The notes beneath the pieces were generated by a model. The model searched no databases. It saw only the letters and a program-made list of their open reading frames with translations, and was not told where the DNA came from. Source: Chitinophaga silvisoli (GTDB taxonomy: Bacteria > Bacteroidota > Bacteroidia > Chitinophagales > Chitinophagaceae). From it: a DNA stretch of 64,000 bases. The translations under genes were made by a program, and so were the position numbers. Shown here piece by piece: positions 26,611 to 34,389 of this stretch (positions are counted from its first letter, which is position 1; each line of letters opens with the position of its first letter). The stretch spans positions 1-64,000 of the forward strand of contig NZ_QTJV01000002.1 of assembly GCF_003412465.1 (NCBI RefSeq), given 5' to 3'.

Positions 26611-27612
26611 TTATCGGGTGATGTTGTACCCTGTAGCTGTTTTTTCGAATTTTAATCCGTTTACCAGTGTAATGACAGCGAGCAGATCTTCTACACTGTC
26701 AGTGTCCCCGTATGTACCGGAGAATTTCATATTCTTCAACACTTGTTCGTCGAAGGTGATACTGGTATGATAATAACTTTGTAAAGTAAGGAACACATTC
26801 TTCAGCGGTTCCTGGTGAAATGCGTGTCCTGTAGTCTCATTAGCGGCAATCGTTGCAGGTGTGGTTTTCAGCACAGGCAGCTTGTTGTCAGACACAATCG
26901 CTTTCTCCTGCTGCGTGTTAAATACCAGTTGTTGTCCCGGGTTTAGGTATACCGGTTTGAAAGTGGCGCTGGCCTTTCTCACCACTACTTTACCAGTGAT
27001 CAGCTGTACCTGCACTTCTCCTTTTAAAGCGGTAATACGGAAGGATGTACCCAAGGCAGTCGTGGTCAATCCACCCGCTTCCACAGTAAAAGGCTTGTCT
27101 TTGTCTTTTGCTACATCAAAGAAGGCTTTCCCTTCCAGCATGATATAACGTTGTTGCGCATCGAAGTGCAAAACATGTGTCAGCTTACTACCGGAAGAAA
27201 GTACGACTGTAGTACCATCTTCCAGTTGGTAAGTCTGATCATGTTTTTTGTCGTTACTGATTACAGTATACCTAATGCTTGTTGTGTCTTTTAGGTTAGC
27301 CTGGAAATGAGTTGTATGCTGTGGTTTCCACAGGAGTACACTGCCCCCTATCATTCCGGCAATAGCAGCTGCAGCAGCTATACGGCGGAAATAGTAGAGT
27401 TTCGGCTTACGCTTCGTGTGCCGGGAAATGTATTGCCACATAGCGTCATCCGTTTCTTCAGGGATACGCTGCTGCGCTACAAACTCCTCCCAGGCCGGTG
27501 TACTGATCAGATCTTCTGGGTGTTCTGCAAACCACGCAGCGAGCATTTCCGCTTCTTCCGGACTACAATTGTTTGTAATAAAACGTGCAATCTGTTCGCT
27601 GGTGATCTTCAT
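26611..27612 (-). CDS. FecR-family anti-sigma regulator
   Basis: A 333-residue inner-membrane regulator. The N-terminal cytoplasmic part (1-75, with NNCSPEEAEMLAAWFAEHPE) is the anti-sigma region. One transmembrane helix lies at about 80-98 (AAAAAIAGMIGGSVLLW). The periplasmic FecR domain includes YQLEDGTTVVLSSGSKL and GKAFFDVAKD, and a C-terminal STN-like domain ends the protein (NMKFSGTYGDTDSVEDLL). FecR relays binding of ligand at the receptor to the ECF sigma factor. It lies between the sigma gene (51 bp) and susC (27 bp), in the classic order. Confidence 0.93.
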   Translation of the reverse strand: MKITSEQIARFITNNCSPEEAEMLAAWFAEHPEDLISTPAWEEFVAQQRIPEETDDAMWQYISRHTKRKPKLYYFRRIAAAAAIAGMIGGSVLLWKPQHTTHFQANLKDTTSIRYTVISNDKKHDQTYQLEDGTTVVLSSGSKLTHVLHFDAQQRYIMLEGKAFFDVAKDKDKPFTVEAGGLTTTALGTSFRITALKGEVQVQLITGKVVVRKASATFKPVYLNPGQQLVFNTQQEKAIVSDNKLPVLKTTPATIAANETTGHAFHQEPLKNVFLTLQSYYHTSITFDEQVLKNMKFSGTYGDTDSVEDLLAVITLVNGLKFEKTATGYNITR

Positions 27613-27663
27613 TTGAACTGTTTCTAACTACTATTCGTTTGTAAATTGGGAATACCCTGGCGC

Positions 27664-28212
27664 TTAATAATTTGTTAACATTAGGAGGAACAGGATGAGT
27701 GTTTTGCGCAGTACACTCAATATCCGGGAGATGTGATATTCAACTGTTTTTGGGGAAATGGACAGCTGTTGGGCGATCTCATTATAGGTCATTCCTTCCT
27801 CCCTGCTGAGGCGGAATACGAGCCTGCCCTGTTCCGGTATAGTACTAAGGATCTGTTCAATTTTAATACGGGTTTCGCGGGCCTGGAATTGGTTATTGAC
27901 ACTGTCCTCAGATTCGTTTGTTTCCACAACGCCCATGCGTTTTTTCTCTACAGCCAGTTTACGCAACTCATCGATCATGAGTGAGCGGGCAATGCGGAAA
28001 ATTTGAACATCTATATTAATAACAGGATTAAGCGTATCGCGGTGGGTCCAAACCTTTACAAAGGTCTTTTGCACTACTTCCTGCGCCAGGTATGCTGATT
28101 TCGTCCTGCCCAGCAGGAGAAAATACAACTTATCCTTATACTCTTCATAAACAGACGCAAAGGCTTTTTCATTACCCTCCTTAATGTCTGCTACGGTATA
28201 ACGCTGGCACAT
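27664..28212 (-). CDS. ECF RNA polymerase sigma factor (FecI-like)
   Basis: A 182-residue sigma-70 family factor. Region 2 runs from about residue 20 to 85 (FASVYEEYKDKLYFLLLGR, AQEVVQKTFVKVWTHRD) and region 4 from about 125 to 178 (RLVFRLSREEGMTYNEIAQQ, SPKTVEYHISRIL). It should direct transcription of fecR-susC-susD on the same strand. The C-terminus is hydrophobic (LRKTLILFLLMLTNY), as often seen in this Bacteroidota subgroup. Confidence 0.93.
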   Translation of the reverse strand: MCQRYTVADIKEGNEKAFASVYEEYKDKLYFLLLGRTKSAYLAQEVVQKTFVKVWTHRDTLNPVINIDVQIFRIARSLMIDELRKLAVEKKRMGVVETNESEDSVNNQFQARETRIKIEQILSTIPEQGRLVFRLSREEGMTYNEIAQQLSISPKTVEYHISRILSVLRKTLILFLLMLTNY

Positions 28213-28240
28213 AGTTATGGAAAGGAGTTTTTAGAAAAAG

Positions 28241-28248
28241 CAAAAGTA
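28241..28248 (-). promoter_or_regulatory. Bacteroidota -7 box (TACTTTTG) upstream of the ECF sigma gene
   Basis: TAnnTTTG match on the minus strand, 28 bp before the start codon. A matching -33 element is not obvious. Confidence 0.35.
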
Positions 28249-28310
28249 TAAAAAGAAGGAGAGTGGGTATATTAAGGTAATATTATCAAATTTTGGGGGG
28301 ATTATGTTTT

Positions 28311-28336
28311 GGGTGTGCCTGCTTCCAGGCACACCC
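28311..28336. terminator. Perfect 10-bp hairpin behind the T9SS cargo gene
   Basis: Arms gggtgtgcct / aggcacaccc with a 6-base loop, 7 bp past the stop of the minus-strand gene. There is no T run in either direction, so it may protect the 3' end or need a factor. Confidence 0.5.
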
Positions 28337-28342
28337 GGGTAT

Positions 28343-29791
28343 CTATCTTGTTAATTTTACAGTGCCCTGCTCTCTCACCACCTTGCCATAATAATCTGTT
28401 CCCACGGCCATCCAAATATAAATTCCTTCCGGCACTTTCTTACCCTTCATATTTTTACCATCCCAGGCTACCTCCCCTTTCTTAGGTTTCTGATACACCT
28501 GGTTCCCCATACTGTCTAATATATCAAATGAAGAAATCGTCTTAATCGTTTTTGCATACACCTGCAACAAATCATTCTGCTTATCCCCGTTTGGTGAAAA
28601 CTCCTCCTGCACCATAAATGCTTTGGGATTAGCTACACTCACCTTCAATGTATCTGTAGTCGTACACCCATTCTTCATAGTCATCCTGATAAAGAATGTT
28701 TCCGGTGCCTTTAGCGTCGCCTTCGGATCACTCACCTTCGCATCAGTCAATCCATTATTCGGCAGCCATTCATAAGTAGCACCTTCCATCTTTCTTGCAT
28801 TCAGTTGCACAGGCTTCCCAGGTTCTGCTTTTACCGCAGGCAATGACCTGGCCGCTATCGGCTCCGTAATCGTAATATCATGAATACTTGTTCCCCCCAT
28901 CGATGGACAACTGGGCGGGGTAGCCGTCAACACCACCGTATAAGTACCCGCTTTATTATAAGTAAAACTCGCACTGTTATTTTCACTGCTCTGCCCATCC
29001 CCACTATGCCAGCTGTAATCCACAGGGCCGGTGGCCTTCGTCTTATTGGTAAAATAAACAGACGTACCCGTACACCCACTCGCATAAGCAAAATCAACAG
29101 AAGGCAGCAATACCTGTGTCATAGTGATCACATTAGAAGTATTGGAACATCCGTTTCCATCCACTGCCAGCACCTTATAATCTCCCGGTGCTGAAACCTT
29201 CAGCGAACTGCCTTTCCCTACAATAGAATCCTGCCGCATCCAGGTAAAAGTATATTTCCCGGTTGCACTCAATGGCATCTCCTTCGCCCCGCATATCACC
29301 GTACCCTTATCAGCACTGATGGTAGTAACAGGCAACTGATAGATCGTCAATATTCCATTTACATAAGTAATATCATAATTCTCTGCACTGGCACCAGCCG
29401 GAATCAGCTCATTGGCAGCATTCACACTTACAGTAGGTTTTGTCTCCAGCACACTATCCGATTCATCGTATACCCACCCTTTGTACGTCACCGTAAATAC
29501 AGGATCCGGTGCTCCATAACACCTGGCCACATTATTCGCAGTAATAGTAAGCGGTGCCTTGTCAATCACCAGTTTTTCAACCGTGCTATCAGTAGTAATA
29601 TCCACTTCCCCCGCCTTCATAATCTGCACCATCCATTTATGATCCTCCAGGAAAACCCTTGCAACATTTGTATCCGAGGAGTGTACCTGGACACTGTCGC
29701 TAAATGTGAGCGCGAAGTCCGGATCCCCGTATTTTTTCTGACCATAAGTATTTAAACAAATGAAACACAATGCAAAGAGTAATCGATTCAT
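28343..29791 (-). CDS. Secreted protein with PKD-like domains and gliding-motility (T9SS type B) C-terminal domain
   Basis: A 482-residue exported protein. The start was set at MNRLLFALCFICLNTYGQ, 12 codons inside the ORF, because a good promoter box lies immediately upstream. Domains in order: a short N-terminal region, an MBG-like beta domain (about 80-150, PLTITANNVARCYGAPDPVF), Ig/PKD-like domains (VDFAYASGCTGTSVYFTNKT, ADYSWHSGDG-type segment) and a C-terminal CHU_C-type domain (EEFSPNGDKQNDLLQVYAKT, EGIYIWMAVGTDYYGKVV). That C-terminal domain marks cargo for the type IX secretion system. Probably a surface adhesin or structural protein. Confidence 0.82.
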   Translation of the reverse strand: MNRLLFALCFICLNTYGQKKYGDPDFALTFSDSVQVHSSDTNVARVFLEDHKWMVQIMKAGEVDITTDSTVEKLVIDKAPLTITANNVARCYGAPDPVFTVTYKGWVYDESDSVLETKPTVSVNAANELIPAGASAENYDITYVNGILTIYQLPVTTISADKGTVICGAKEMPLSATGKYTFTWMRQDSIVGKGSSLKVSAPGDYKVLAVDGNGCSNTSNVITMTQVLLPSVDFAYASGCTGTSVYFTNKTKATGPVDYSWHSGDGQSSENNSASFTYNKAGTYTVVLTATPPSCPSMGGTSIHDITITEPIAARSLPAVKAEPGKPVQLNARKMEGATYEWLPNNGLTDAKVSDPKATLKAPETFFIRMTMKNGCTTTDTLKVSVANPKAFMVQEEFSPNGDKQNDLLQVYAKTIKTISSFDILDSMGNQVYQKPKKGEVAWDGKNMKGKKVPEGIYIWMAVGTDYYGKVVREQGTVKLTR

Positions 29792-29815
29792 ATTAAAGAT
29801 TGCTATACTTTGAAG

Positions 29816-29845
29816 CAAAGATAGCACTCCGATTCATTTATCAAA
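29816..29845 (-). promoter_or_regulatory. Promoter of the T9SS cargo gene (TTTG - 18 bp - TATCTTTG)
   Basis: On the minus strand a -33 TTTG (29842-29845) is spaced 18 bp from a -7 TATCTTTG (29816-29823). This is close to the Bacteroidota consensus and gives a leader of about 20 nt to the ATG at 29791. It excludes the longer start at 29827. Confidence 0.6.
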
Positions 29846-29883
29846 AATGCCCGCCCACTACATCTGCACTCAATAGACCTGTC

Positions 29884-30477
29884 TTAATAGCGTACCTTAT
29901 AATTGCGTTCCCAGAACTTATACCAGGTCTTATTTTTGGGATAGCTCCTGTGAGAGGTCGCATTATTACACACAATAGCCACCAGCAATAAGATCAGCAC
30001 TCCGGACAGTACCGGACTTAATACATACAAATATCCCAGTGCCTTTACCTTGGCAGTACCAATATTTGCAATCAGGGCAGTAGCCCCTCCAGGAGGATGC
30101 AAAGTTTTAGTAATCTGCATCATCACAATAGCGAGAGAAACGGAGAGGGCAGCTGTCAACCATAGCTCCCCGGGAACCAGTTTATAAATAGTAACCCCCA
30201 CCAGGGCACTGACAACATGGCCACCAATCAGGTTACGGGGTTGTGCGAGCGGACTGTTAATAATACCGTATACCAATACAGCAGAGGCACCAAAGGAGCC
30301 AATTAAAAAGAGATTGTCGGAGACGGGCAAAAACTTACTATTAAGCAAACCAATAGCGCCTATTCCGAAAAAGGCCCCAATAAACGTCCAGATATGTTCT
30401 TTAAGATCGATCAGTGTTTCGTGGTAGATGATCAGCCCGGCCTTGCGCATGTGCCGGCGTAATTTTCGATGTATCAT
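29884..30477 (-). CDS. HPP-family membrane protein
   Basis: A 197-residue protein with four or five transmembrane helices. The start was set at MIHRKLRRHMRKAG, after which the sequence has a positive N-terminus. The family signature TLHPPGGATAL is present (about residue 133), after ILIMMQ-like helix residues. HPP proteins are integral membrane proteins; a nitrite-transport role is known for a chloroplast/cyanobacterial member. Nothing in the context (no nitrogen genes, no CBS domain) tells what this one carries. Its stop lies 93 bp from the T9SS cargo start, same strand. Confidence 0.82.
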   Translation of the reverse strand: MIHRKLRRHMRKAGLIIYHETLIDLKEHIWTFIGAFFGIGAIGLLNSKFLPVSDNLFLIGSFGASAVLVYGIINSPLAQPRNLIGGHVVSALVGVTIYKLVPGELWLTAALSVSLAIVMMQITKTLHPPGGATALIANIGTAKVKALGYLYVLSPVLSGVLILLLVAIVCNNATSHRSYPKNKTWYKFWERNYKVRY

Positions 30478-30540
30478 TGCGCCGCAAAAATAAAACAATT
30501 AGTGTAAGGTTTAATAATCATTAAGAGTCATACCGACTTT

Positions 30541-30837
30541 ATGTCTGAACACTCCCGTGCAACCTGGTAGGCGATTGATGATTTATGTGAGTCATGCTCA
30601 CATGAAGCAGCAGGATCTGGACTTAAAGTAACACTAATTATACCCACATATTATTCTACTGATTGGGGTACAATATCAGCAGTACATAGCTCACCTATGG
30701 ATGTATAAAAAGAAATGACACAGCAATTATAAAATCGATTTGCTCACATAGAAAGGGGAGATACTACTAATACATGTGATGCAATCACGGAATTGATAAA
30801 TATTATAGAACCTCCACTACAGCTATTTTTAGAGTAA
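30541..30837 (+). pseudogene. Possible decayed ORF upstream of the lanthipeptide gene
   Basis: Reading from the ATG at 30541, one frame of 98 codons gives protein-like sequence (AIDDLCESCSHEAAGSGLKV, TLIIPTYYSTDWGTISAVHS) to a stop at 30835, interrupted by three internal stops at codons 10, 56 and 64. Each of these stops could arise from a CAG or CAA codon by one C-to-T change. Three stops in 98 codons is not far from chance, so this is a weak call. No homologue is recognised. The rest of the 30478-30998 gap is AT-rich and holds the inverted repeat described below. Confidence 0.25.
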
Positions 30838-30949
30838 AAGAGTATTCACTTAACAAATGCAGTTAATCAACACAACTTAGCAACATACGAGCAATAGCAA
30901 CATATAACAGCAGGCGCTCAGTAATTTTTTTTAAACAATAATCAATTAA

Positions 30950-30994
30950 AGGGTGTTTTGTTTTGCGTTAGTATTCACAATTTCAAAACACCCT
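30950..30994 (+). promoter_or_regulatory. Perfect 11-bp inverted repeat just before the lanthipeptide precursor start
   Basis: agggtgttttg at 30950-30960 and its exact reverse complement caaaacaccct at 30984-30994, separated by 23 bp. The right arm ends 4 bp before the ATG of the precursor gene. It could be an operator for a dimeric regulator or an mRNA hairpin over the ribosome entry region. Confidence 0.6.
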
Positions 30995-30998
30995 CATT

Positions 30999-31355
30999 AT
31001 GAGCACAGCAACCCTCAAAGCAAGCAAATGGAGCAAGACCGCTCCACTATCCGCCCTTGACACAATTCGCATCGAATGCGGTATCGATGAAGACTTCAGA
31101 AAAAAATTTATCGCTGATCCAGCCGGAGTGTTAAAAGCACATGGTATTGAAGTACCAGCTGATGTAAAAATCAATGTCGTGCAGGATACCCCCAGCACTT
31201 ACAACATCAGCATTCCTCCTTTCCGTGGCAATGATTTATCAGAAGCTTCTCTGAAATCAGCTGCAGCAAGTAGCAATGGTACCACATGGTGTACTACATG
31301 TACAGCGACTACTCCAATTTGTGCCGGTTCTCTGGCATCATTGACTTGTGCTTAA
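30999..31355 (+). CDS. lanA: Lanthipeptide precursor with NHLP (nitrile hydratase-like) leader
   Basis: A 118-residue precursor peptide. Residues about 20-75 resemble nitrile-hydratase alpha subunit leaders: DEDFRKKFIADPAGVLKAHG, then IEVPADVKINVVQDTPST. No double-glycine is seen; the leader probably ends near SAAASS (87-92). The core is rich in Ser/Thr and has four cysteines (Cys98, Cys101, Cys108, Cys117) among twelve Ser/Thr between residues 91 and 116, ending in LTCA. That composition is what dehydration and lanthionine ring closure require. The lanM gene follows after 63 bp. The product is inferred; ring pattern and bioactivity cannot be deduced. Confidence 0.88.
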   Translation: MSTATLKASKWSKTAPLSALDTIRIECGIDEDFRKKFIADPAGVLKAHGIEVPADVKINVVQDTPSTYNISIPPFRGNDLSEASLKSAAASSNGTTWCTTCTATTPICAGSLASLTCA

Positions 31356-31364
31356 TACTATTCC

Positions 31365-31394
31365 AAACCGGGTATCACTACCCGGTTTACTTTT
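31365..31394 (+). terminator. Hairpin between precursor and lanM (probable attenuator)
   Basis: Perfect 10-bp arms aaaccgggta / tacccggttt with a 4-base loop, followed by acttttttcc. Located between the precursor stop and the lanM start, it probably stops most transcripts so that far more precursor than enzyme is made, a common layout in such loci. Confidence 0.7.
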
Positions 31395-31418
31395 TTCCCT
31401 TATCCGAAATACACCATT

Positions 31419-34241
31419 ATGAGTGCTGTCCTTGCGCAACAACCTGTATACGATATCAGCCTGGCATCCAGAATCAATAGTGAACCCATTATACCCGAAC
31501 TAACTGAACCGCTCTGCCAGCAGGCAGCGCTATTATTAAAAAACCGGCTACTGTCAAAAGGAATTAACATCTACCCCGGCGTATTCCTCAACCTGACAGA
31601 CTGGTATGGAAAGATCATTGCCAGGTTGACAAACAACCTGCTGATACAAAGATATTCCAGTTTCTTCCTGTCAGTCTATCCTTTCTGGAGACCCAGGAAT
31701 ACCGAACCCGGAGATTGTACGCCGGGCGCATCCAGAGAAAAACTGGATGAATACATTATATGGGAAAGTGAACAATACTTATTTTCCGGCAATGAAAATT
31801 ACCCGGAACTCACCCGCCTGCTTACACTCGCACAACAAAACTGGCTGACAGTCATTGAAGAACTATTTGATAGAATACAGCGCCATCGCCCGGATGGGAT
31901 CCCGGCATTGGAAAAGTTAACAGCTATTCATTTTGGTATTTCTGACCCCCATGATCATGGGAGAACAGCAGCAATCCTGGTTTTTGAAGACGTGAAGATG
32001 GTATATAAACCCCGGTCAATGGATGGTGAATATGGATGGAATTATATACTGGATTACCTGATGGAACAAGGATTAAATTATGATTTCTTTCTGCCTGCGG
32101 TATTAAACTTCGATGGCTATGGTTTTATGGAGTTTGTAGAACCCTCTACCTGTCATCACGCTAATGAGGTAGCTAATTGCTATGAAAAGTATGGAGCAAT
32201 TTTAGCAATTGCACATGCCTTTGGCACATACGATTTACATCATGAGAACATCATCGTACAGGGTGATAGTCCGGTAGTGATAGATGCAGAGCCGCTCTTC
32301 AGATGCCTGCTGGCGAATTCAGAAAGTGGAGAGAAGCGATTACAACTGGATAAAAACATATCGCTGGAAAATATAGAGTCCAGTGAATCCGTGATGGATA
32401 TTGGGATGTTGCCACATACGATTTTGAGCCAGTTGGATAAAGATGGGAATAAACATGTGGAATTTATAGCCGGGGCCCTGCATGCATTTGGGAATGAGCC
32501 GATGAAGGAGTATGTGTTTTGCGGGAGAGGGTCTGACAATCTGCAATTGTTGGAAAAGCAGTTTACCGCGGCCACCATTCCTAACCTACCTTCATTACAG
32601 CATGCACCCCAATTGCCCAAAGACTATTTAGCAGAGATAGAAAGAGGATTCCGTATAGCACATCAGTTCCTGCTAAAAAACAGGGAGCAGATCTTATACA
32701 AGGATGGACTGTTGCATCAATTACGCCATTTAAAATTACGGCTGTTATTAAGGCCTACACTGCAATATGGAGTAGTGTTTATCCGGAGTATCAGTTTGCA
32801 ATTACTTAAATCATCCGAACAACGGCGACAAAAGATCCTGCAGGATTTAAGGATCTTAGGTCAATTGCGCATCGATGCCATTGACAATATAGAAATGGAG
32901 GAAGTTGCAGGTATCATGGATGGAGATATTCCCAGGTTCGATGTATTGGCAGATGGTGCGAGTGCTTACAATACTACCTTATTATATTCTCCCCTTGAGA
33001 TGGCGAAACAACGTTTTGAGCGCATCAATGAAAAAGAATTAGAATTACAGGTAGCTACTATAAAAGAAAAAATCACCGAACAGCCTCAAAAAGGTCAGTC
33101 TGCATTTGCAATAATCGAATCAATAGTGAATGCAGCCATCTGGAAAGATGATGTGCCATCATGGGCATATACGGCTTATGCACCGGGTTTTGGCTGTACC
33201 ATGGTGCACTCAGATCCGGAAGCTTTGTATGATGGGGTGTTAGGCACCGCAGTGGCCATCGCAGAGGCGGGCAGATTATACAACAACCAGGAATGGATGG
33301 ATACCGCGCTGAAAGCGATTCGTCCGCTTTCTGCACCTATCAGTGTAGGGAGAGGAGGTGGCCTGGCGAGAGGCCTGGGCGGTGTGATCTACGGCATCAT
33401 CAGGATTGCAGCAGCCACCAATACTCCCGAAAATATGCAGCTGGCGAAATCAATTGCGATCAAATATTACAAGGATGTATTTGCAAAAGAAGAGCTGGAT
33501 GAAATATTGCATGGTCGTGCAGGATTCTTATTAGCGATGATAGCACTCTATAAAAGGCAACCAGATTCGCTGCTTGAAACAATCATAGAAACTACCGCTA
33601 ATACCCTCATCAATCGCTCTGTAACACACGACAGGGGCACCTGCTGGAAAGTAATGGATGGTCATTCCCTGCCTAATATCAGTCATGGTACTTCAGGTAT
33701 GGCAATGGCATTAGCCCGCTGGTATGAATTATCCGGCGATGCACAAGCTAAAAATGTTTTACTGGGAGCCATGGAATACGATAATTCGTTCTGGGATGCA
33801 GGGGAAAGTGGGTGGATGGATATGCGGGTAGCAGGATTACAGGATAATCAAAAAACAACCTGGACATGGTGTAATGGACGTAGTGGTGGATTGCTCTCCA
33901 GACTGGCGGTATCACAGGCAATAGGTACGCCGTTTATAGATGATTATTCACAACATGCATTATGCGCCCCGCATACTGATATTCTTGATGAATCAGCTCC
34001 CGGGCTGTGTTGCGGCACTGCGGGAGCATTGGATACTTTATTAAAAATCCGGGAATATTACCCTTCTGAAAAATTACAATCACACATTTCACAAGCTACC
34101 CGTTTAATAATAGCTCATACACCTGATAGTCACTATTCGAATTTGATGCCTGCATTATTCACTGGAAGTGCGGGGCTGGCTTTTGCGATGATGCGGGCAG
34201 CGCATCCTGACAAAGTGGAGTCTATGTTGTGGTTCGGATAG
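31419..34241 (+). CDS. lanM: Class II lanthipeptide synthetase LanM, CCG-type zinc site
   Basis: A 940-residue bifunctional enzyme. The N-terminal dehydratase (about 90-520) has the kinase-like active site of LanM proteins: Lys197 in VYKPRSM, His274 and Asn277 in DLHHENIIV, and Asp289 in VVIDAE, preceded by DPHDHGRTAAILVFE. It phosphorylates and then eliminates Ser/Thr. The C-terminal LanC-like cyclase (about 580-930) carries GVLGTAVAIAEAGR, ISHGTSGMAMAL, Cys818 in WTWCNGRSGG and the pair Cys864-Cys865 in GLCCGTAGALD. The second zinc ligand region is therefore Cys-Cys-Gly instead of Cys-His-Gly, as in ProcM-type enzymes of low substrate selectivity. No transporter or protease gene follows. 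Confidence 0.93.
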   Translation: MSAVLAQQPVYDISLASRINSEPIIPELTEPLCQQAALLLKNRLLSKGINIYPGVFLNLTDWYGKIIARLTNNLLIQRYSSFFLSVYPFWRPRNTEPGDCTPGASREKLDEYIIWESEQYLFSGNENYPELTRLLTLAQQNWLTVIEELFDRIQRHRPDGIPALEKLTAIHFGISDPHDHGRTAAILVFEDVKMVYKPRSMDGEYGWNYILDYLMEQGLNYDFFLPAVLNFDGYGFMEFVEPSTCHHANEVANCYEKYGAILAIAHAFGTYDLHHENIIVQGDSPVVIDAEPLFRCLLANSESGEKRLQLDKNISLENIESSESVMDIGMLPHTILSQLDKDGNKHVEFIAGALHAFGNEPMKEYVFCGRGSDNLQLLEKQFTAATIPNLPSLQHAPQLPKDYLAEIERGFRIAHQFLLKNREQILYKDGLLHQLRHLKLRLLLRPTLQYGVVFIRSISLQLLKSSEQRRQKILQDLRILGQLRIDAIDNIEMEEVAGIMDGDIPRFDVLADGASAYNTTLLYSPLEMAKQRFERINEKELELQVATIKEKITEQPQKGQSAFAIIESIVNAAIWKDDVPSWAYTAYAPGFGCTMVHSDPEALYDGVLGTAVAIAEAGRLYNNQEWMDTALKAIRPLSAPISVGRGGGLARGLGGVIYGIIRIAAATNTPENMQLAKSIAIKYYKDVFAKEELDEILHGRAGFLLAMIALYKRQPDSLLETIIETTANTLINRSVTHDRGTCWKVMDGHSLPNISHGTSGMAMALARWYELSGDAQAKNVLLGAMEYDNSFWDAGESGWMDMRVAGLQDNQKTTWTWCNGRSGGLLSRLAVSQAIGTPFIDDYSQHALCAPHTDILDESAPGLCCGTAGALDTLLKIREYYPSEKLQSHISQATRLIIAHTPDSHYSNLMPALFTGSAGLAFAMMRAAHPDKVESMLWFG

Positions 34242-34389
34242 AGAGATCTAAAAAGGAATGTTGAGAGGTGTCTCCAACCGGGGTGGGGGAGCCTTTTGGT
34301 ATCCATTGTAATAAAAAATTAGTTGTTACCTTGCTACGGCCTCTGCAACAAACAATTTATTAAAAGACCAACTAAAATTGTTTGTTTCT

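Noticed and set aside
30485..30492. TATTTTTG boxes very close to start codons (also near 12855 and 60086)
   Set aside because: They match TAnnTTTG but lie only 3-10 bp before the ATG, where A/T-rich sequence is normal in Bacteroidota, so they were not called as promoters.
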